Program-made: the position numbers and the translations under genes
Part shown: in pieces, positions 46,130 through 55,822 of the stretch
How the letters are laid out: each line of letters starts with the position of its first letter
Numbering within the stretch: position 1 is the first letter of the stretch
Source: CAVQNQ01 sp963714205
GTDB taxonomy: Bacteria; Acidobacteriota; Terriglobia; Bryobacterales; Bryobacteraceae
Length of the DNA: 64,000 bases
NCBI GenBank assembly: GCA_963714205.1
Contig: CAVQNQ010000002.1
Coordinates: 1,674,001 to 1,738,000, forward strand
Reading direction: 5' to 3'
Notes under the pieces: model-generated
The model's input: the letters and a program-made list of their open reading frames with translations, nothing else
The model's database searches: none
What the model was told of the DNA's origin: nothing

Positions 46130-48052
46130 TCAACGAAGCGTGCAGCGCAGCGTGATGGTGCTCGTTGCAGCCCTAATCTGGCCCTGCCGGAAGTTGTTTG
46201 CTGTCTTAAAACCAAACGTGGCTGAGCTGTTGCCGGGCGAGACGGTGACGGAAGCCGGTACCGAGATGGTAGTCGTATCGGAACTGAGAGTTACGACAAA
46301 GCCATTGCCGGAAGCCAGGCCGGAAAGCGTGACCGTGCATGTGCCGGAGGACTCGGCTCCGACGTTCTCTGGCGAGCAGGCCAGAGAAGTCAGGGTAACG
46401 GGGGGAACCAGGGACAACGCCGCCGATTGCGAGGCGCCGTTGAGGGCCGCGGTTACGGTGGCGGTCTGATTGGATGAGACGGTACGGGCGGTAGCTGTGA
46501 AGGTGGTCGAGGCGTTTCCGGCGGACACGGTAACTGAAGTCGGGGTGGAGAGCACGGAGCTGTTATCGGAAATGCTGACGGCCAGACCGCCGGAAGGCGC
46601 GGCCTGGGAAAGCTTTACGGTGCAAGTGGTAGAACCCCTAGAAGTCAGAGAAGTGGGCGAACAGGCCAGGGAAGTCGGGATGGGGAGGGCAGCCGGGGCG
46701 ACCAGGGACAAAGCCGCGGATTGAGAGGAACCGTTGAGGGTCGCGGTTACGGTGGCCGACTGATTGGAAGAGACAGAGCCGGCGGTAGCCGTAAAGGTAG
46801 CCGAGGAACTTCCGCTGCCCACGGTGACGGAGGCCGGGGTGGAAAGCACGCTGCTGTTATTGGAAATGGTGACGGCCAGACCGCCCGAAGGCGCCGCCTG
46901 GGAGAGGGTGAGGGTACAGGTGGTCGAGGCGTTGGGCGCCAGAGAAGTGGGCGAGCAGGCCAGGGAAGTCAGGGTAGCCGGGGCGACCAGGGACAAAGCT
47001 GCCGATTGGGAGGCGCCGTTAAGGGTCGCGGTGACAGTGGCGGTCTGATTCGTAGAGACGGAGCCGGCGGTGGCGGTAAAGGTGGCCGAGGAATTCCCGC
47101 TGGACACGGTGACGGAGGCGGGGACCGAGAGTACAGCCGTGTTGTCGGAGATGGCGACAGCCAGACCGCCGGAAGGCGCAGCCTGGGAAATGGTGATGGT
47201 ACAGGTAGACGAAACGTTGGAACTTAGAGAAGTGGGCGAACAGGCCAGGGAAGTCAGGGTAGCTGGGGCGACCAGGGACAAAGCTGCGGATTGGGAGACG
47301 CCGTTGAGAGTAGCGGTGATGGTGGCTGTCTGATTGGAAGACACGGAGCCGGCGGTGGCGGTAAAGGCGGCCGAGGAGGCTCCGCTGGCCACGGTGACGG
47401 AAGCGGGAATCGAAAGCAGGGCCGTATTATCGGAAATAGCGACAGCGAGACCGCCGGAGGTCGCAGTCTGGGAAATCGTGACGGTACAGGTGGCCGAAGA
47501 GTTGGAACTCAGAGAGGTGGGCGAGCAGGCCAGGGAACTGAGGGTGGGCGTCGGGGGCGGGGCAGTGACCGAGATGGATCCTCCCGTTGCGGTCATCGTT
47601 ACAGCATTGCCTGTTCCGGAAACCCCCAGCTCGTTGTTGATTGCGATGTCGGCGGTTGATGCGCTGGCCGAAAGCGTGAACTGGGCCGACGCGACCACAC
47701 CGTTCGGGATAACATTCTGATTCATCCCGCTTGCAATACACGTATAGGTACCTACGCTGCCGGTGCAAGTGATCGATTTGCCGTCACTGGTGAGGGCCGC
47801 GGCAGCGGTCACGCTCACAGCCGTGACGCTCGAGGACGGATAAGCAAAGCTCCACTGGATTCCAGCAACTTGTTGGGAGGCGGAATCGTCGAAGGAAAGG
47901 TTCAGAGCGACGGCTTCGCCGGGTGTTCCCGAGCCGGACGAGAGAGACAAAGCCGTTTGTCCCCAACAGGCGCCCCCTACTAGGGCGAGCAGCGCTCCCA
48001 CACAGCGGAAAGAGGCCAAGCCGACGGTATGAGCTTTCATAGGAATGCCCAT
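46130..48052 (-). CDS. exported Ig-repeat protein with cohesin-like N-terminus
   Basis: 640 residues (636 if started at the ATG at 48040). Signal VGALLALVGGACWGQ. The N-terminal domain is cohesin-like (LSLSSGSGTPGEAVALNLSF, AGIQWSFAYPSSSV, and a Cys pair ending YTCIASG), then five Ig-like repeats beginning LACSPTSL with STCTVTI-type second cysteines. It is a shorter paralogue of the giant protein, on the opposite strand, and lacks the TIGR03437-like end: it stops after the fifth repeat with a basic tail. Probably a cell-surface or secreted structural protein. Confidence 0.8.
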   Translation of the reverse strand: MGIPMKAHTVGLASFRCVGALLALVGGACWGQTALSLSSGSGTPGEAVALNLSFDDSASQQVAGIQWSFAYPSSSVTAVSVTAAAALTSDGKSITCTGSVGTYTCIASGMNQNVIPNGVVASAQFTLSASASTADIAINNELGVSGTGNAVTMTATGGSISVTAPPPTPTLSSLACSPTSLSSNSSATCTVTISQTATSGGLAVAISDNTALLSIPASVTVASGASSAAFTATAGSVSSNQTATITATLNGVSQSAALSLVAPATLTSLACSPTSLSSNVSSTCTITISQAAPSGGLAVAISDNTAVLSVPASVTVSSGNSSATFTATAGSVSTNQTATVTATLNGASQSAALSLVAPATLTSLACSPTSLAPNASTTCTLTLSQAAPSGGLAVTISNNSSVLSTPASVTVGSGSSSATFTATAGSVSSNQSATVTATLNGSSQSAALSLVAPAALPIPTSLACSPTSLTSRGSTTCTVKLSQAAPSGGLAVSISDNSSVLSTPTSVTVSAGNASTTFTATARTVSSNQTATVTAALNGASQSAALSLVPPVTLTSLACSPENVGAESSGTCTVTLSGLASGNGFVVTLSSDTTTISVPASVTVSPGNSSATFGFKTANNFRQGQIRAATSTITLRCTLR

Positions 48053-48434
48053 TCTAGGAGTACTGGGAGACCGATATCTATACGGAAAATAGTGGGTAAA
48101 CGAACACTATCGGAAGTTAGATGCTGGCGGCAGGAATTGATAATTCCCGGGTGACCGCAAGCGGCCAATTGGCGAACGTTTTTCTGGCGTTTTGCCGAAA
48201 GCGCCCTTCTCCTCTCCCATTCTTTGGGAATTACCGTTACACCTACGTCAGAAAACGGATTTTGAGACCCTATTTGCCAATAAATTGGGGGCATCTTCGG
48301 CATGTGGACCGGCTGCGAGTACCGCTTGGCAATCGCTACTATCTTCTTTAATTACAGTGGCTTTCACGGTAACCCAATGTGGCACTCGAACTGCAACTTC
48401 CTACGCCAGATTCGCCAGATTGAAGTGCCGTGTG

Positions 48435-48458
48435 CCCATCGAAGAAAACGGCGATGGG
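48435..48458 (+). promoter_or_regulatory. RNA hairpin before the ops-like element
   Basis: CCCATCG (48435-48441) pairs with CGATGGG (48452-48458) around a ten-base loop. It is not followed by a T-run. NusG-family specialists such as LoaP read RNA hairpins in leaders, so this is a candidate recognition site. Confidence 0.4.
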
Positions 48459-48466
48459 ACTAAAAG

Positions 48467-48480
48467 GGCGGTAGCTTGCG
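48467..48480 (+). promoter_or_regulatory. ops-like antitermination element
   Basis: GGCGGTAGCTTGCG, on the coding strand, 24 bases before the start of a NusG-paralogue gene. The enterobacterial ops element read by RfaH is GGCGGTAGCGTGC, one mismatch over 13 bases. The 8-base core occurs at least three more times in the window by chance, so position rather than sequence alone supports this call. Confidence 0.45.
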
Positions 48481-48504
48481 CAAATTTGCATCGAAGGCGG
48501 GAAT

Positions 48505-49113
48505 ATGAATTTCGAAGAGATCCGCGATGGTGGATCCTGCAGCTGGTTCGCGCTTCGAGTGAAGTCCCGTGCGGAGAAGATCGTCTCGACAATCGCCCGG
48601 AATAAGGGCTTTGAAGAATTTTTGCCGCTCTACAGTTGCCGCCACCGCTGGTCGGATCGGAACAAGTCAGTGGAACTGCCGCTCTTCCCCGGGTACGTGT
48701 TCTGCCGTATCGATCCGAGATACCGTTTGCCCTTGTTGACGATTCCTGGTGCACTCCATTTCGTCGGCATAGGAAAGGTGCCGGTGCCGATTGATGATGA
48801 GGAGATAGCGGCTATTCAAGCCGCCGTTCGCTCGGGACTCACGACGGAGCCGTGGCCCTACTTGAACGTGGGGCAAACGGTCCGCTTAGAGGATGGGCCG
48901 TTGGCGGGTCTTGAAGGCATTTTGATCGAAGTCCGCAAGAAGCAGCGCATTGTGGTGTCTGTAAGCCTTCTGCAGCGGTCGGTGGCAGTGGAGATCGAGC
49001 GCGACTGGGTGACGCCAGTGGGTGCGAGCGGGCTTCCATCCGGCATCGTGATACGTCCCGTGTTGCTTGCACAGGCTCCGCAAGTGATGCGGCCGTCGGC
49101 TGTTCAAAGCTAG
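48505..49113 (+). CDS. NusG-paralogue transcription antiterminator (RfaH/UpxY/LoaP type)
   Basis: 202 residues. NGN domain: WFALRVKSRAEKIVSTIARN, EEFLPLYSCRHRWSDR, ELPLFPGYVFCRID and the VGIGKVPVPIDDEEIAAI segment. A KOW motif follows (VRLEDGPLAGLEGILIEVRK). The layout matches NusG specialists that head capsule or exopolysaccharide operons and let polymerase read through long, untranslated or weakly translated clusters. It is the first gene of the locus and probably acts on it in cis; an ops-like sequence is in its own leader. Confidence 0.87.
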   Translation: MNFEEIRDGGSCSWFALRVKSRAEKIVSTIARNKGFEEFLPLYSCRHRWSDRNKSVELPLFPGYVFCRIDPRYRLPLLTIPGALHFVGIGKVPVPIDDEEIAAIQAAVRSGLTTEPWPYLNVGQTVRLEDGPLAGLEGILIEVRKKQRIVVSVSLLQRSVAVEIERDWVTPVGASGLPSGIVIRPVLLAQAPQVMRPSAVQS

Positions 49114-49192
49114 TTCATCGCTTCGGGCTACTCTGCCAGATTTTTCAACCTAGGGCCAAGCAGCATATTCCAGAAACTGTCGGGTCAATCCT

Positions 49193-50362
49193 ATGGCAAC
49201 CACTCTGAACAAGGCCCCATGGAGCTGGCGTGCGGAGCATGAGCAAACCGCTCAGGCCGGCTCGATCCCCCTCGGCTTCCGAGGGATCCTCGCGCAGGAA
49301 CCTTTCGTCCGTATGCTCTATGTGGAGCGGAAGCGGACGGAGCGTTCCGGGAGGGGATTCGTACTCATGCTCCTCGAGTCGGCCGGTCTGCTCAGAGCAG
49401 ACAGCAGCGAGGACGCGTTCGACAGGGTGTTAGCGGCTCTCTCGGGTTCCACCCGGGACACGGACATTAAGGGCTGGTACAAGGACGGATCGGTCATCGG
49501 GGTGATTTTTACCGAGCTCGGTGCGGGCACAGATGGCAGGTCGGTCGCCAATGCTCTCCTGACGAAGGTCACAGAGGCTCTTTCCGGCGCTCTCAGCATC
49601 AGACAGATCAATCAGATCAGCCTGTCATTCCACGTTTACCCGGAAGATTGGGACGACAAGGGCCCGACCAGCGGAATCCAGCCCACTCTGTACGAAGACC
49701 TGTTGCGCGGGGTGCAACCGAGCCGGGCATCGCTCCTGGTCAAGAGGATCATGGATATCACGGGCAGCTTGGCCGCTCTAATCCTTGGCCTGCCCCTGTT
49801 TGCAGCGATTGCGATTGCCATCAAGCTGACTTCGAAAGGGCCGGTGTTATTCAAACAGGTACGGCTGGGCCAATACGGCAGAGGGTTCAGCTTTCTGAAG
49901 TTCCGGTCGATGTGCTGCAACAACGATCCCACCATTCACCAGGAGTATGTGAAGCGCTTCATCTCGGGTGCAAACGGTTGCGAACAAGCCGTCGGCGGTC
50001 GGATCCAGTTCAAATTGACTGCGGACCCGAGAGTCACACCGGTTGGGCGATTTATTCGCAAGACGAGCCTGGATGAACTGCCGCAGTTCCTGAATGTTCT
50101 GAAGGGGGAGATGTCGTTGGTGGGTCCGAGGCCGCCGATTCCCTACGAGGTGGAAAACTACGCCACGTGGCACAAGGCGCGCGTGCTGGCCGCCAAGCCG
50201 GGAATCACCGGTCTGTGGCAAGTGGCCGGACGGAGCCGGGTCAAGTTTGACGATATGGTTCGGCTGGACCTGCGGTACGCCAGCTCGTGGACGCCGTGGC
50301 TGGATGTCAAGATCCTCTTGCAGACTCCTGCCGCCATTCTCACGGCTAATGGAGCGCATTAA
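49193..50362 (+). CDS. polyprenyl-phosphate sugar phosphotransferase with GGDEF-like N-terminus
   Basis: 389 residues. The C-terminal 210 residues are a bacterial sugar transferase (initiating glycosyl-phosphotransferase): one membrane helix after LLVKRIMDITGSLAAL, then FLKFRSMCCNN, SLDELPQFLNVLKGEMSLVG, PRPP and PGITGLWQVAGR. It adds the first sugar phosphate to undecaprenyl phosphate. The first 180 residues are not the usual membrane/CoA-binding-like part but look like a degenerate GGDEF domain (MLYVERKRTERSGRGFVLML, AFDRVLAALSGSTRDTD), with GWYKDGSVIGVIF where GGDEF would be, so no cyclase activity is expected. Confidence 0.83.
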   Translation: MATTLNKAPWSWRAEHEQTAQAGSIPLGFRGILAQEPFVRMLYVERKRTERSGRGFVLMLLESAGLLRADSSEDAFDRVLAALSGSTRDTDIKGWYKDGSVIGVIFTELGAGTDGRSVANALLTKVTEALSGALSIRQINQISLSFHVYPEDWDDKGPTSGIQPTLYEDLLRGVQPSRASLLVKRIMDITGSLAALILGLPLFAAIAIAIKLTSKGPVLFKQVRLGQYGRGFSFLKFRSMCCNNDPTIHQEYVKRFISGANGCEQAVGGRIQFKLTADPRVTPVGRFIRKTSLDELPQFLNVLKGEMSLVGPRPPIPYEVENYATWHKARVLAAKPGITGLWQVAGRSRVKFDDMVRLDLRYASSWTPWLDVKILLQTPAAILTANGAH

Positions 50363-50368
50363 GCTTTT

Positions 50369-51370
50369 ATGATTCGTGTCGGTGTTATCGGCTACGGCTA
50401 CTGGGGGCCGGTTGTGGCCCGCAACTTTCACAGCGCAGATGGGTGTGAACTGGCCGTAGTGTGCGATAAGGACCCTGCTACCTTAGCGCGGGCCAAACGC
50501 AGCTTTCCCGGCATACAGGTCACCAGCGACGTCCAGGACGTTGTTTGCTCGACCGAAATCGACGCCGTAGCCGTCATCACACCGGTGTGGACCCACTTCG
50601 AATTCGCCAAGGCGGCGCTGGAGAACGGGAAGCATGTATTCGTCGAGAAGCCCTTCACCTCAACCGCGGCGCAGGCAGAGGAGCTGATTGAGCTCGCGCT
50701 TCGCAAGAAGCTGCAGATCATGGTCGACCACACGTTTCTGTTCACGGGGGCCGTGAGGAAGATTCGCCAGTTGATCGAAGAGGGCGCACTCGGAAATCTC
50801 TACTACTACGATTCGACCCGGGTGAACCTGGGCTTGTTCCAGCATGACGTGAACGTGATCTGGGATCTGGCGCCGCACGACCTCTCGATCATGAGTTACC
50901 TGCTCGATGCGCAACCGGAGGCCGTGGCCGCGACCGGCCAGTGCCACTTCAACGGGCTCGAGGAGATGGCGTATATCACGGTGTACTTCAAGGAGAAGAT
51001 GCTTGCCCACATCAACGTCAACTGGCTATCGCCGGTGAAGGTGCGGACGACTCTGATTGGCGGCGAGAAGAAGATGGTCGTGTGGAACGATCTCGAGGCA
51101 GACGAGAAGGTCAAGGTATACGACAAAGGCGTGAATATCACGAATGGGCAGGGCGTCTACGAGTTGCTCGTCAGCTACCGCTCGGGTGATGTGTGGATCC
51201 CGAAGGTTGAGCAGACCGAGGCCCTGAAGCGAGAGGTCACCTACTTTACGGAGTGCATCTGCAAGAACGAAACTCCGTTCAATGATGGACTTGCCGGTCT
51301 GCAAGTGGTCAGGCTGCTCGAATCGGCCGCGGAGTCGCTCAAGCAGCGGGGAAGGCCGGTCGAGCTGTGA
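50369..51370 (+). CDS. Gfo/Idh/MocA-family oxidoreductase (WlbA-like)
   Basis: 333 residues. N-terminal Rossmann motif VGVIGYGYWGPVVARNF, then EKPFTSTAAQAEEL with the catalytic EKP, and VDHTFLFTGAVRKI. With the acyltransferase and aminotransferase that follow, it fits the WlbA/WbpB step: oxidation of the sugar at C3 of a UDP-N-acetylglucosaminuronate. The assignment to that sugar is inference from gene order. Starts six bases after the sugar transferase stop. Confidence 0.85.
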   Translation: MIRVGVIGYGYWGPVVARNFHSADGCELAVVCDKDPATLARAKRSFPGIQVTSDVQDVVCSTEIDAVAVITPVWTHFEFAKAALENGKHVFVEKPFTSTAAQAEELIELALRKKLQIMVDHTFLFTGAVRKIRQLIEEGALGNLYYYDSTRVNLGLFQHDVNVIWDLAPHDLSIMSYLLDAQPEAVAATGQCHFNGLEEMAYITVYFKEKMLAHINVNWLSPVKVRTTLIGGEKKMVVWNDLEADEKVKVYDKGVNITNGQGVYELLVSYRSGDVWIPKVEQTEALKREVTYFTECICKNETPFNDGLAGLQVVRLLESAAESLKQRGRPVEL

Positions 51371-51873
51371 GTGAGTATAGCTGCATTGCTCCTGACGTCA
51401 AGCTTGGGAAGGGCGTTAGGCTGGCGAAGTTCATCAATCTGTACGGCTGCGAGGTTGGTGACAACACTAAAATTGGAGCCTTCGTCGAGATCCAGAAGAA
51501 CGCCAGGGTCGGACGGAACTGCAAGATCTCGAGCCACACCTTCATCTGCGAAGGGGTCACAATCGAGGACGAGGTTTTCGTGGGACACGGAGTCGTGTTC
51601 ATCAACGATACTTACCCAAGGGCTACAAGCGCCTCGGGGGAACTGCAGGAGCAGGGGCAGGACTGGAAGGTCGAGACCACGCTCGTAAAGAAGGGGGCTT
51701 CCATCGGGTCGGGCGCGACGATCCTCTCGAAGGTAACCGTTGGGGAACGGGCTATTGTAGGCGCCGGCAGCGTCGTGACCAAGAGCGTGCCGGACGGGGT
51801 GATTGTGGCCGGGAATCCAGCCAAGGTTCTGCGAAGCATGACGGATGCTGTAGCGGTGAGGAATTCGGAATGA
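51367..51873 (+). CDS. hexapeptide-repeat N-acyltransferase (WlbB/WbpD-like)
   Basis: 168 residues from GTG 51367, overlapping the oxidoreductase stop by four bases. Left-handed beta-helix repeats are clear: CIAPDVKLGKGVRLAKFINL, VGDNTKIGAFVEIQKNARVG, GVTIEDEVFVGHGVVFIND and GASIGSGATILSKVTVGERA with IVGAGSVVTKSVPDGVIVAG. The N-acetyltransferases of 3-amino sugars (WlbB/WbpD) have this size and form. Confidence 0.85.
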   Translation: MSEYSCIAPDVKLGKGVRLAKFINLYGCEVGDNTKIGAFVEIQKNARVGRNCKISSHTFICEGVTIEDEVFVGHGVVFINDTYPRATSASGELQEQGQDWKVETTLVKKGASIGSGATILSKVTVGERAIVGAGSVVTKSVPDGVIVAGNPAKVLRSMTDAVAVRNSE

Positions 51874-53060
51874 CGAACGGTAAGATCCCATTTCTGGATC
51901 TGGTGGCTCCCCATCGGGAGTTGAAAGAAGAGTTGTGCGCGGTCTTTGAGGCAGCCCTGGAGACCGGCGGATTTGTCGGCGGCCCTATGGTCGAAGGTTT
52001 CGAACGGGATTTTGCCGAGTTCTGCGGCTCGCAATACTGCGTGGGCGTAGCAAGCGGTACAGACGCGGTGCGATTCGCTCTCATGGCCGCGGGCGTCCCC
52101 AAAGGGGCGGTCGTCGTCACAGTCCCGAATACCTTCATCGCCACGACCGAAGCGATCACCCAGGCCGGCGCGTACCCGGAGTTCGTGGACATCGACGAAC
52201 GCACCTACAACATGGACCCCGAAAAGCTGCGGGAGTTCCTGGAAGTGCAGTGCCGCATGGAGCAGGCCTCCGGAGAGCTGATCAGCCGCAGATCCGGCCG
52301 GCCCGTGGCAGCCATCATTCCGGTACATCTCTACGGGCAAACGGCGGACATGGACCCGATTCTGGAACTGGCGGAACGCTACAAGCTGCTGGTCATCGAA
52401 GACGCGTGCCAGGCGCATGGAGCGGAATACTACTCTGCTAGAGAGCAGCGATGGCGGAAGGCCGGCACGATGGGCAAAGCGGCGGCGTTCAGCTTCTACC
52501 CCGGCAAGAACCTGGGAGCGTGCGGTGAGGCAGGCGCGGTAACCACTGACGATGCGGAGGTGCGCTGGTAAAATCCGCATGCTGCGCGATCATGGGCAGA
52601 GCCGGAAGTACTACCACGATGTGGAAGGGTACAACGGCCGGCTGGATGCGATCCAAGCCGGAATCCTGCAGGTGAAGCTGAGGCATCTTCCGAATGGACG
52701 GCGCGCCGGCGGGAAGCCGCAGCGCGGTACCGCGAGTTGTTCACAGAGGCTGGCGCGGACAGTTGGCGCCGTTCGAGCCGGAGTGGGCAAAAGCGGTCTA
52801 TCACTTGTACGTCGTCCGCGCGCAGGACCGGGACGGCTTGATGCGGCACATGGGCGAGGCCGGTATCGGGACGGCGATCCACTATCCGGTGCCGCTGCAT
52901 TTGCAGAGGCGTACGAATGGCTTGGCTACGGGGCCGGGGACTTCCCGGTCACGGAGAAGGCTGGCGCAGAGATCGTGTCGCTGCCGATGTTTCAGCAGTT
53001 GACCGGCGAGCAGCAGGCGCGGGTGGTGGAGCGGGTGTTGGGGCTTTCTTTCGCCGCGGG
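51870..53060 (+). pseudogene. DegT/DnrJ/EryC1/StrS sugar aminotransferase (WlbC-like), three frameshifts
   Basis: The first 233 codons read cleanly: MTNGKIPFLDLVAPHRELKE, SGTDAVRFALMAAGV, IPVHLYGQTADMDPI, VIEDACQAHGAEYYS and the PLP lysine in FSFYPGKNLGACGEAGAV. The frame then ends (52571) and the sense continues in a second frame (MLRDHGQSRKYYHDVEGYNG, LDAIQAGILQVKLRHL), a third (LAPFEPEWAKAVYHLYVVRA to HYPVPLHLQ) and back to the second (EAYEWLGYGAGDFPVTEKAG to about 53050). The natural end is not exact. Overlaps the acyltransferase stop by four bases. Confidence 0.8.
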
Positions 53061-53062
53061 CC

Positions 53063-54025
53063 ATGCGGGCAGGCATGTCTCGGCGGCATGGCGCACGCCG
53101 CGGTTGCACGCGAAAGCCGTCTTCACTGGACTCGATACCCGTGGTCCACGGATTGCCGGGACTTCCGTGCGGATCGAATTGCAACCCTATGGTTCTTCCA
53201 TCCGTTGCAGCGGCTCAGTGCGGACCGCGGCGGCCAGGAATCCCGATCTTGATGTACCACAGCATCTCGCAGGGCGGAGAAGCCGGCAGGAACTCATACT
53301 TTCGTACACGTACGGATCCCCGCGTGTTCTCGAAACACGTGGCGTTCCTTGCCGCGAACGGGTACAGAACCATCGGCTTGGGCGAGGCTGTCCGGCAGAA
53401 CGAGGCGACAACCCCAAACGCGGAAAAGGCGGTGGTCCTCACGTTCGATGACGGATTCGAGGATTTCTACACCGAGGCTTTTCCGATCCTAAGCACATTC
53501 GGATACACGGCCACGGTCTTTCTGCCCACGGCTTACATAGGCGCGGTCCCACGGCGATTCAACGGTACGATGTGCCTGACGTGGAGCCAGGTTCGGGAGT
53601 TGCAGAAGGCCGGATGGAGTTCGGATCCCACACGGTCACGCATCCCCAACTCAAAATGCTGTCGACCGACGCCGTCCGGCAGGAGATCCGTTGCTCGAGC
53701 AGGAGACGGAAGACAGGTTGGGCACCGGTGTCAAGTCCTTCTCTTATCCATATGCGTTTCCCGAGTCGGACACCGTGTTCAGACAGGAGCTTCGGGGCAT
53801 GCTCAGCGAGGCGGGATACCAGAACGGCGTTTCGACGATCATCGGCAGGGCGAACCGCCGCAGCGACCCATTCTTCCTGGAGCGGCTACCAGTGAACTCC
53901 GGAGACGAACCCCGCCTCTTCCGGGCAAAACGTGGACAGGGGGGTACGATTGGCTGCACACTCTCCAGGTTGCGTCGAAAGCATGGAGAGCCAATGGGCT
54001 GCTCCCAGCGGGACCGCACAAGTGA
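53063..54025 (+). pseudogene. polysaccharide deacetylase, frameshifted
   Basis: NodB-fold sense is present in pieces. In the main frame: RRPGIPILMYHSISQGGEAG, AVVLTFDDGFEDFYTEAFPI and TWSQVRELQKAG. After about 53610 the motif MEFGSHTVTHPQLKML is in another frame, then KSFSYPYAFPESDTVF to RLPVNSGDEPRLFRAK in a third, and the main frame resumes at GGYDWLHTLQVASKAW to the stop. At least three indels. The first 55 residues do not look natural, so the true start is uncertain. Confidence 0.7.
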
Positions 54026-54226
54026 CCCAGATTCAGAGGCTTGCCCAGGACACGAGCGACCTGTCCAAGGATAACACCAAGACTACAACTAATTTCACTA
54101 TCTGGACGTACCGTTCGATACTCTATAATCGACTCGTCATGCTTGGACCCGTCTGCGAAGAACGTCCGCGCGGAAGCATGTGAACGCCGTTCTAGGCGCA
54201 GACACGGCTAGGCTTGGAGGATAGTG

Positions 54227-55785
54227 ATGAGAATGTCGTCGAAAGGCTTTGGTTTCATCGTGATTGCAGGGCTTGCGCTCTGTACGGGCGTTGCCAAAGC
54301 GAATGACATCTATATCGCACAAAGCGCCGCGGGGTCCGCTAACGGCAGCAATTGCGCGAATGCCTACGCCGCAACCTTCTTCAACACGGCTGCCAATTGG
54401 GGAAGTGGAGCGAACAAGATCGGGCCGGGGACAACGGTGCACCTTTGCGGGACGATTTCAGTGCCATCTCGGCGCAAGGAAATCGAACAAACGGCTCACC
54501 AATCACGATTGCTTTCGATTGTTCCTCAAGTGGCCAAATTTCTATGCCTGCAATCCCGGCCACGGGAGTTCTGACACTTAGTGGGCTAAGCTACATCACA
54601 GTGGATGGGCAAGGGTGCGGCATTATTCAGAGTACCAACAACGGTCAAAGCGGCTACGCGAATTCAGTCAGGTCGATAGCGATCGCTGCCGGAAGTGCCA
54701 ACAACATCGAAGTCAAGAACCTGACGTGTGGCCCCCTGTATCTTCACAACACCACGGCGACAACTAGCTTTGGCGCGCCCTATCCGGTTTGCGTGGAGTT
54801 CATCGGCTCGAACAACGCGACGATCGATCACAACACGTTCACGGACTGCGCTTGGTGCGGGTGGGGAGAGGGCAATGCCATCTCATTCCACGATAACACC
54901 TGCACGAATTTCGATCACTGTCTTGGGATGGGCATTCAAAGCGCAGCACTTGTTCAAGGGCCAGTCTATTTTTATAATAATAGCCTTACTCATGCGACGA
55001 CTTGGGATACGGGTAGTGCAGGCGAATATCACCATGATGGGCTGCATCTTTGGGCCTATTGTGCCAATGGCGGAAGTTACTGTTCCGGGAGTTATTGGAA
55101 CGACGTTTACGTTTACAATAACCATTTCTATGGCAACTGGGGGGCGATCAACACGACGGCCTTCATCTTCTTCGAAGAGAACATTCATAATGCCTGGATA
55201 TTCAATAATTGGGGAGATTGCTCCTATAGCGGAAACCAGTGTGATACCGGCGCCTTCTTTCTACAAGGTACCAACATTGCGACCTATAACAATACCCTGA
55301 TTGGTGCGGGGTCAACTCAGGAAACTTCTCTCTTGTTCCACGGCGGACCAAACGTCACCGCCGTCAATAATGTAATATCAACTGCCTTATCCCTCCTAGA
55401 CATCACGTCTGCGGACGAAAGCTTGCAAAACGCGACCACAATCTCATCCCTGAAGAACAATGTCTATATGAACTCGCTCTCGAACAATACCTGGGGATGG
55501 AAGGGCACAACTCTCAGTTCATTGGCTACCTGGGAAGCCGATCGTGGGGAAACTAATGCTGTATACTCTGCCACAACCACCGTGAACCTTCCGGCTGGCA
55601 CGTTGCAAGCAGGATCGCCAGCAATCGGAGCGGGCGCGAACCTGTACAGCATATGTAATGGCCAGCCGAATCCAGGACTAGGTGCTCTATGCAGCGACGC
55701 GAGCGGGAGTCTGCGACCCTCAAGTGGAGCGTGGGATGCAGGTGCGTTCTCATTTTCAGCGGACTGGTGCCTCCCAGCGGCCTAA
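54227..55785 (+). pseudogene. exported parallel beta-helix protein (one frameshift)
   Basis: ATG 54227 has GGAGG six bases upstream and opens an export signal (GFGFIVIAGLALCTGVAKA) and NDIYIAQSAAGSANGSNCAN. After VHLCGTIS (about 54465) the sense moves to another frame and continues to 55785. Repeated short turns typical of right-handed beta-helices follow: GQGCGIIQSTNNGQSG, NNATIDHNTFTDCAW, VYFYNNSLTHAT, VYVYNNHFYGN, AWIFNNWGDC and NIATYNNTLIG. Proteins of this kind bind or cleave polysaccharide; catalytic residues cannot be named. Without the shift the product is about 515 residues. Confidence 0.7.
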
Positions 55786-55822
55786 CTGCTGTTGTGAACT
55801 AGTGTCCTGAGCGAGAAATACG

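Larger units (their letters stand above)
48053..48504. other. leader/control region of the second polysaccharide operon
   Basis: About 450 bp with no convincing gene, lying between divergent genes. AT-richer than its surroundings. It includes the hairpin at 48435-48458 and the ops-like element at 48467-48480 just before the NusG-paralogue gene. I cannot place the promoter with confidence. Confidence 0.55.
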
